DNA from: Amborella trichopoda
Taxonomy: Eukaryota; Streptophyta; Magnoliopsida; Amborellales; Amborellaceae
Assembly (NCBI RefSeq): GCF_000471905.2
Contig: NW_006499207.1
Span: 3,135,865 to 3,199,864 of the forward strand
Direction: 5' to 3'
Length of the DNA: 64,000 bases
Shown here piece after piece: positions 63,405 to 64,000 of this stretch. The notes beneath the pieces are model-generated. The model saw only the letters and a program-made list of their open reading frames with translations. It made no database searches and had not been told where the DNA came from. The position numbers were made by a program, and so were the translations under genes. Each line of letters starts with the position of its first letter. Within the stretch, counting starts at the first letter, position 1.

Positions 63405-64000
63405 AATGTTGTGCTTCGAGAGAATCGAGAAGTACAATCATTTAGGAAATTTTTCTCGACTAGCCACAAAACTATGTGAATGCTGAGGAGATCCACGTAA
63501 TGCTGCAACTAGGGTGCTCGAACGTTTGGACGCAATGTACTAGCCCACTCGTGGAGACTTGAAGGGGGAGAAGAGACATTTGAGGGATCCTATCGAGGTC
63601 CTCACCCTCAAGGAACTATTCGTGATTATGACAGCTTCAAGATTTTTTAGGGACTTCATTAATCCGAATCAAGCCTCTTCGGAGGCCAAATGTTATGAAC
63701 CTTTGATCGACAGTGTTCGTTGCTACACCATGTTTGCTTTTGATGATTAGGGTATCTCTGTAGGCTCCATCTAGTAAGGTCCAGTCGAGGGCTTTTGACC
63801 TATCCGAAAGTCTGGGCCTGTTGGCTTGGGGGATTTTGACGAGGCAGCTTCGTGGGCCTCATCCTGTGGGGTCCAGTTGGGGGTATGTCTCGAAGCTCTG
63901 AGCCTATTGGCTAAGGAAGTTTTTAGGCAAAGCGATCTCATGGAAAGGAGTGATCCTGAAGTCTCTGGCAGGTTAGGCCTAGCTTCGTCAGTTTCTTACC
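63405..64000 (+). pseudogene. Element C interior next to 3' LTR with an open coding piece
   Basis: A near-copy of 223-800. The plus strand from about 63545 to 63750 is open and reads DPIEVLTLKELFVIMTASRF, FRDFINPNQASSEAKCYEPL, RCYTMFAFDD, then stop. I do not recognise it. It keeps codon-level agreement with the window start in VLTL, KCYEP and RCYTxFAFDD, which suggests former coding. Continues past the window edge. Confidence 0.45.

Noticed and set aside
1-64000. Intact host genes, rRNA genes, or integrated pararetrovirus
   Set aside because: No exon-like conserved protein outside retroelements, no rRNA text, and no caulimovirus-type movement or coat protein motifs were recognised. All RT and integrase text is Ty3/gypsy.

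Overview
This is repeat-dense nuclear DNA from a plant, most likely a flowering plant with a large genome rich in retrotransposons. The evidence is Tat-lineage Ty3/gypsy elements with a second, archaeal-type RNase H, chromodomain-bearing chromoviruses (Tekay/Del-like), and a plant-mobile-domain-like (PMD-like) ORF. I found no intact host gene, no tRNA or rRNA gene, and no intact retrotransposon gene. Every coding stretch carries stops, frameshifts or deletions, so nearly all are called pseudogenes. The names below (A to E) are mine. No alignment was run; all homology statements come from reading the sequence.

Layout. (1) 1-14368 is most of minus-strand element A. Its 5' LTR is 11653-14368, with PBS 11631-11650 and gag about 8280-11400. 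An oppositely oriented PMD-like ORF follows at 4660-7796 (+), then a repeat-filled spacer, and a 3' LTR starts at 209 and runs off the left edge. No pol was found between gag and the 3' LTR. (2) 14937-24111 is element B, same family and strand: LTR-B 20986-24111, PBS 20964-20983, gag, and a protease region that has lost its active-site loop; RT, RNase H and integrase are absent. (3) 24112-25240 is an old chromovirus LTR fragment. (4) 26030-29610 and 37202-37990 form a large inverted repeat (minisatellite plus TATA-containing arm). One arm is split by a chromovirus, 29611-37201, with a near-perfect 5-bp target duplication; that chromovirus has lost RT and most of RNase H. (5) 37990-41960 is a second PMD-like ORF (+) facing a minus-strand Tat gag remnant, the same convergent arrangement as in element A. 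(6) About 41970-54180 is plus-strand Tat element E with PBS, gag, protease, RT, RNase H, archaeal RNase H, integrase, PPT and 3' LTR, all decayed. (7) 54180-60516 is a chromovirus 3' LTR and integrase fused to a plus-strand Tat gag; about 2 kb across that fusion is tandemly duplicated. (8) 60517-64000 is the 3' LTR and adjoining interior of element C, which repeats the first 800 bases of the window.

The most interesting signal is the repeated tail-to-tail arrangement of a Tat gag and an antisense PMD-plus-hydrophilic/coiled-coil ORF. This suggests a non-autonomous Tat derivative that carries a captured PMD gene in reverse orientation. A second unexplained signal is a short-period GGCGATA / GCGACGATAG-type repeat that fills the LTRs of two unrelated lineages in this window.
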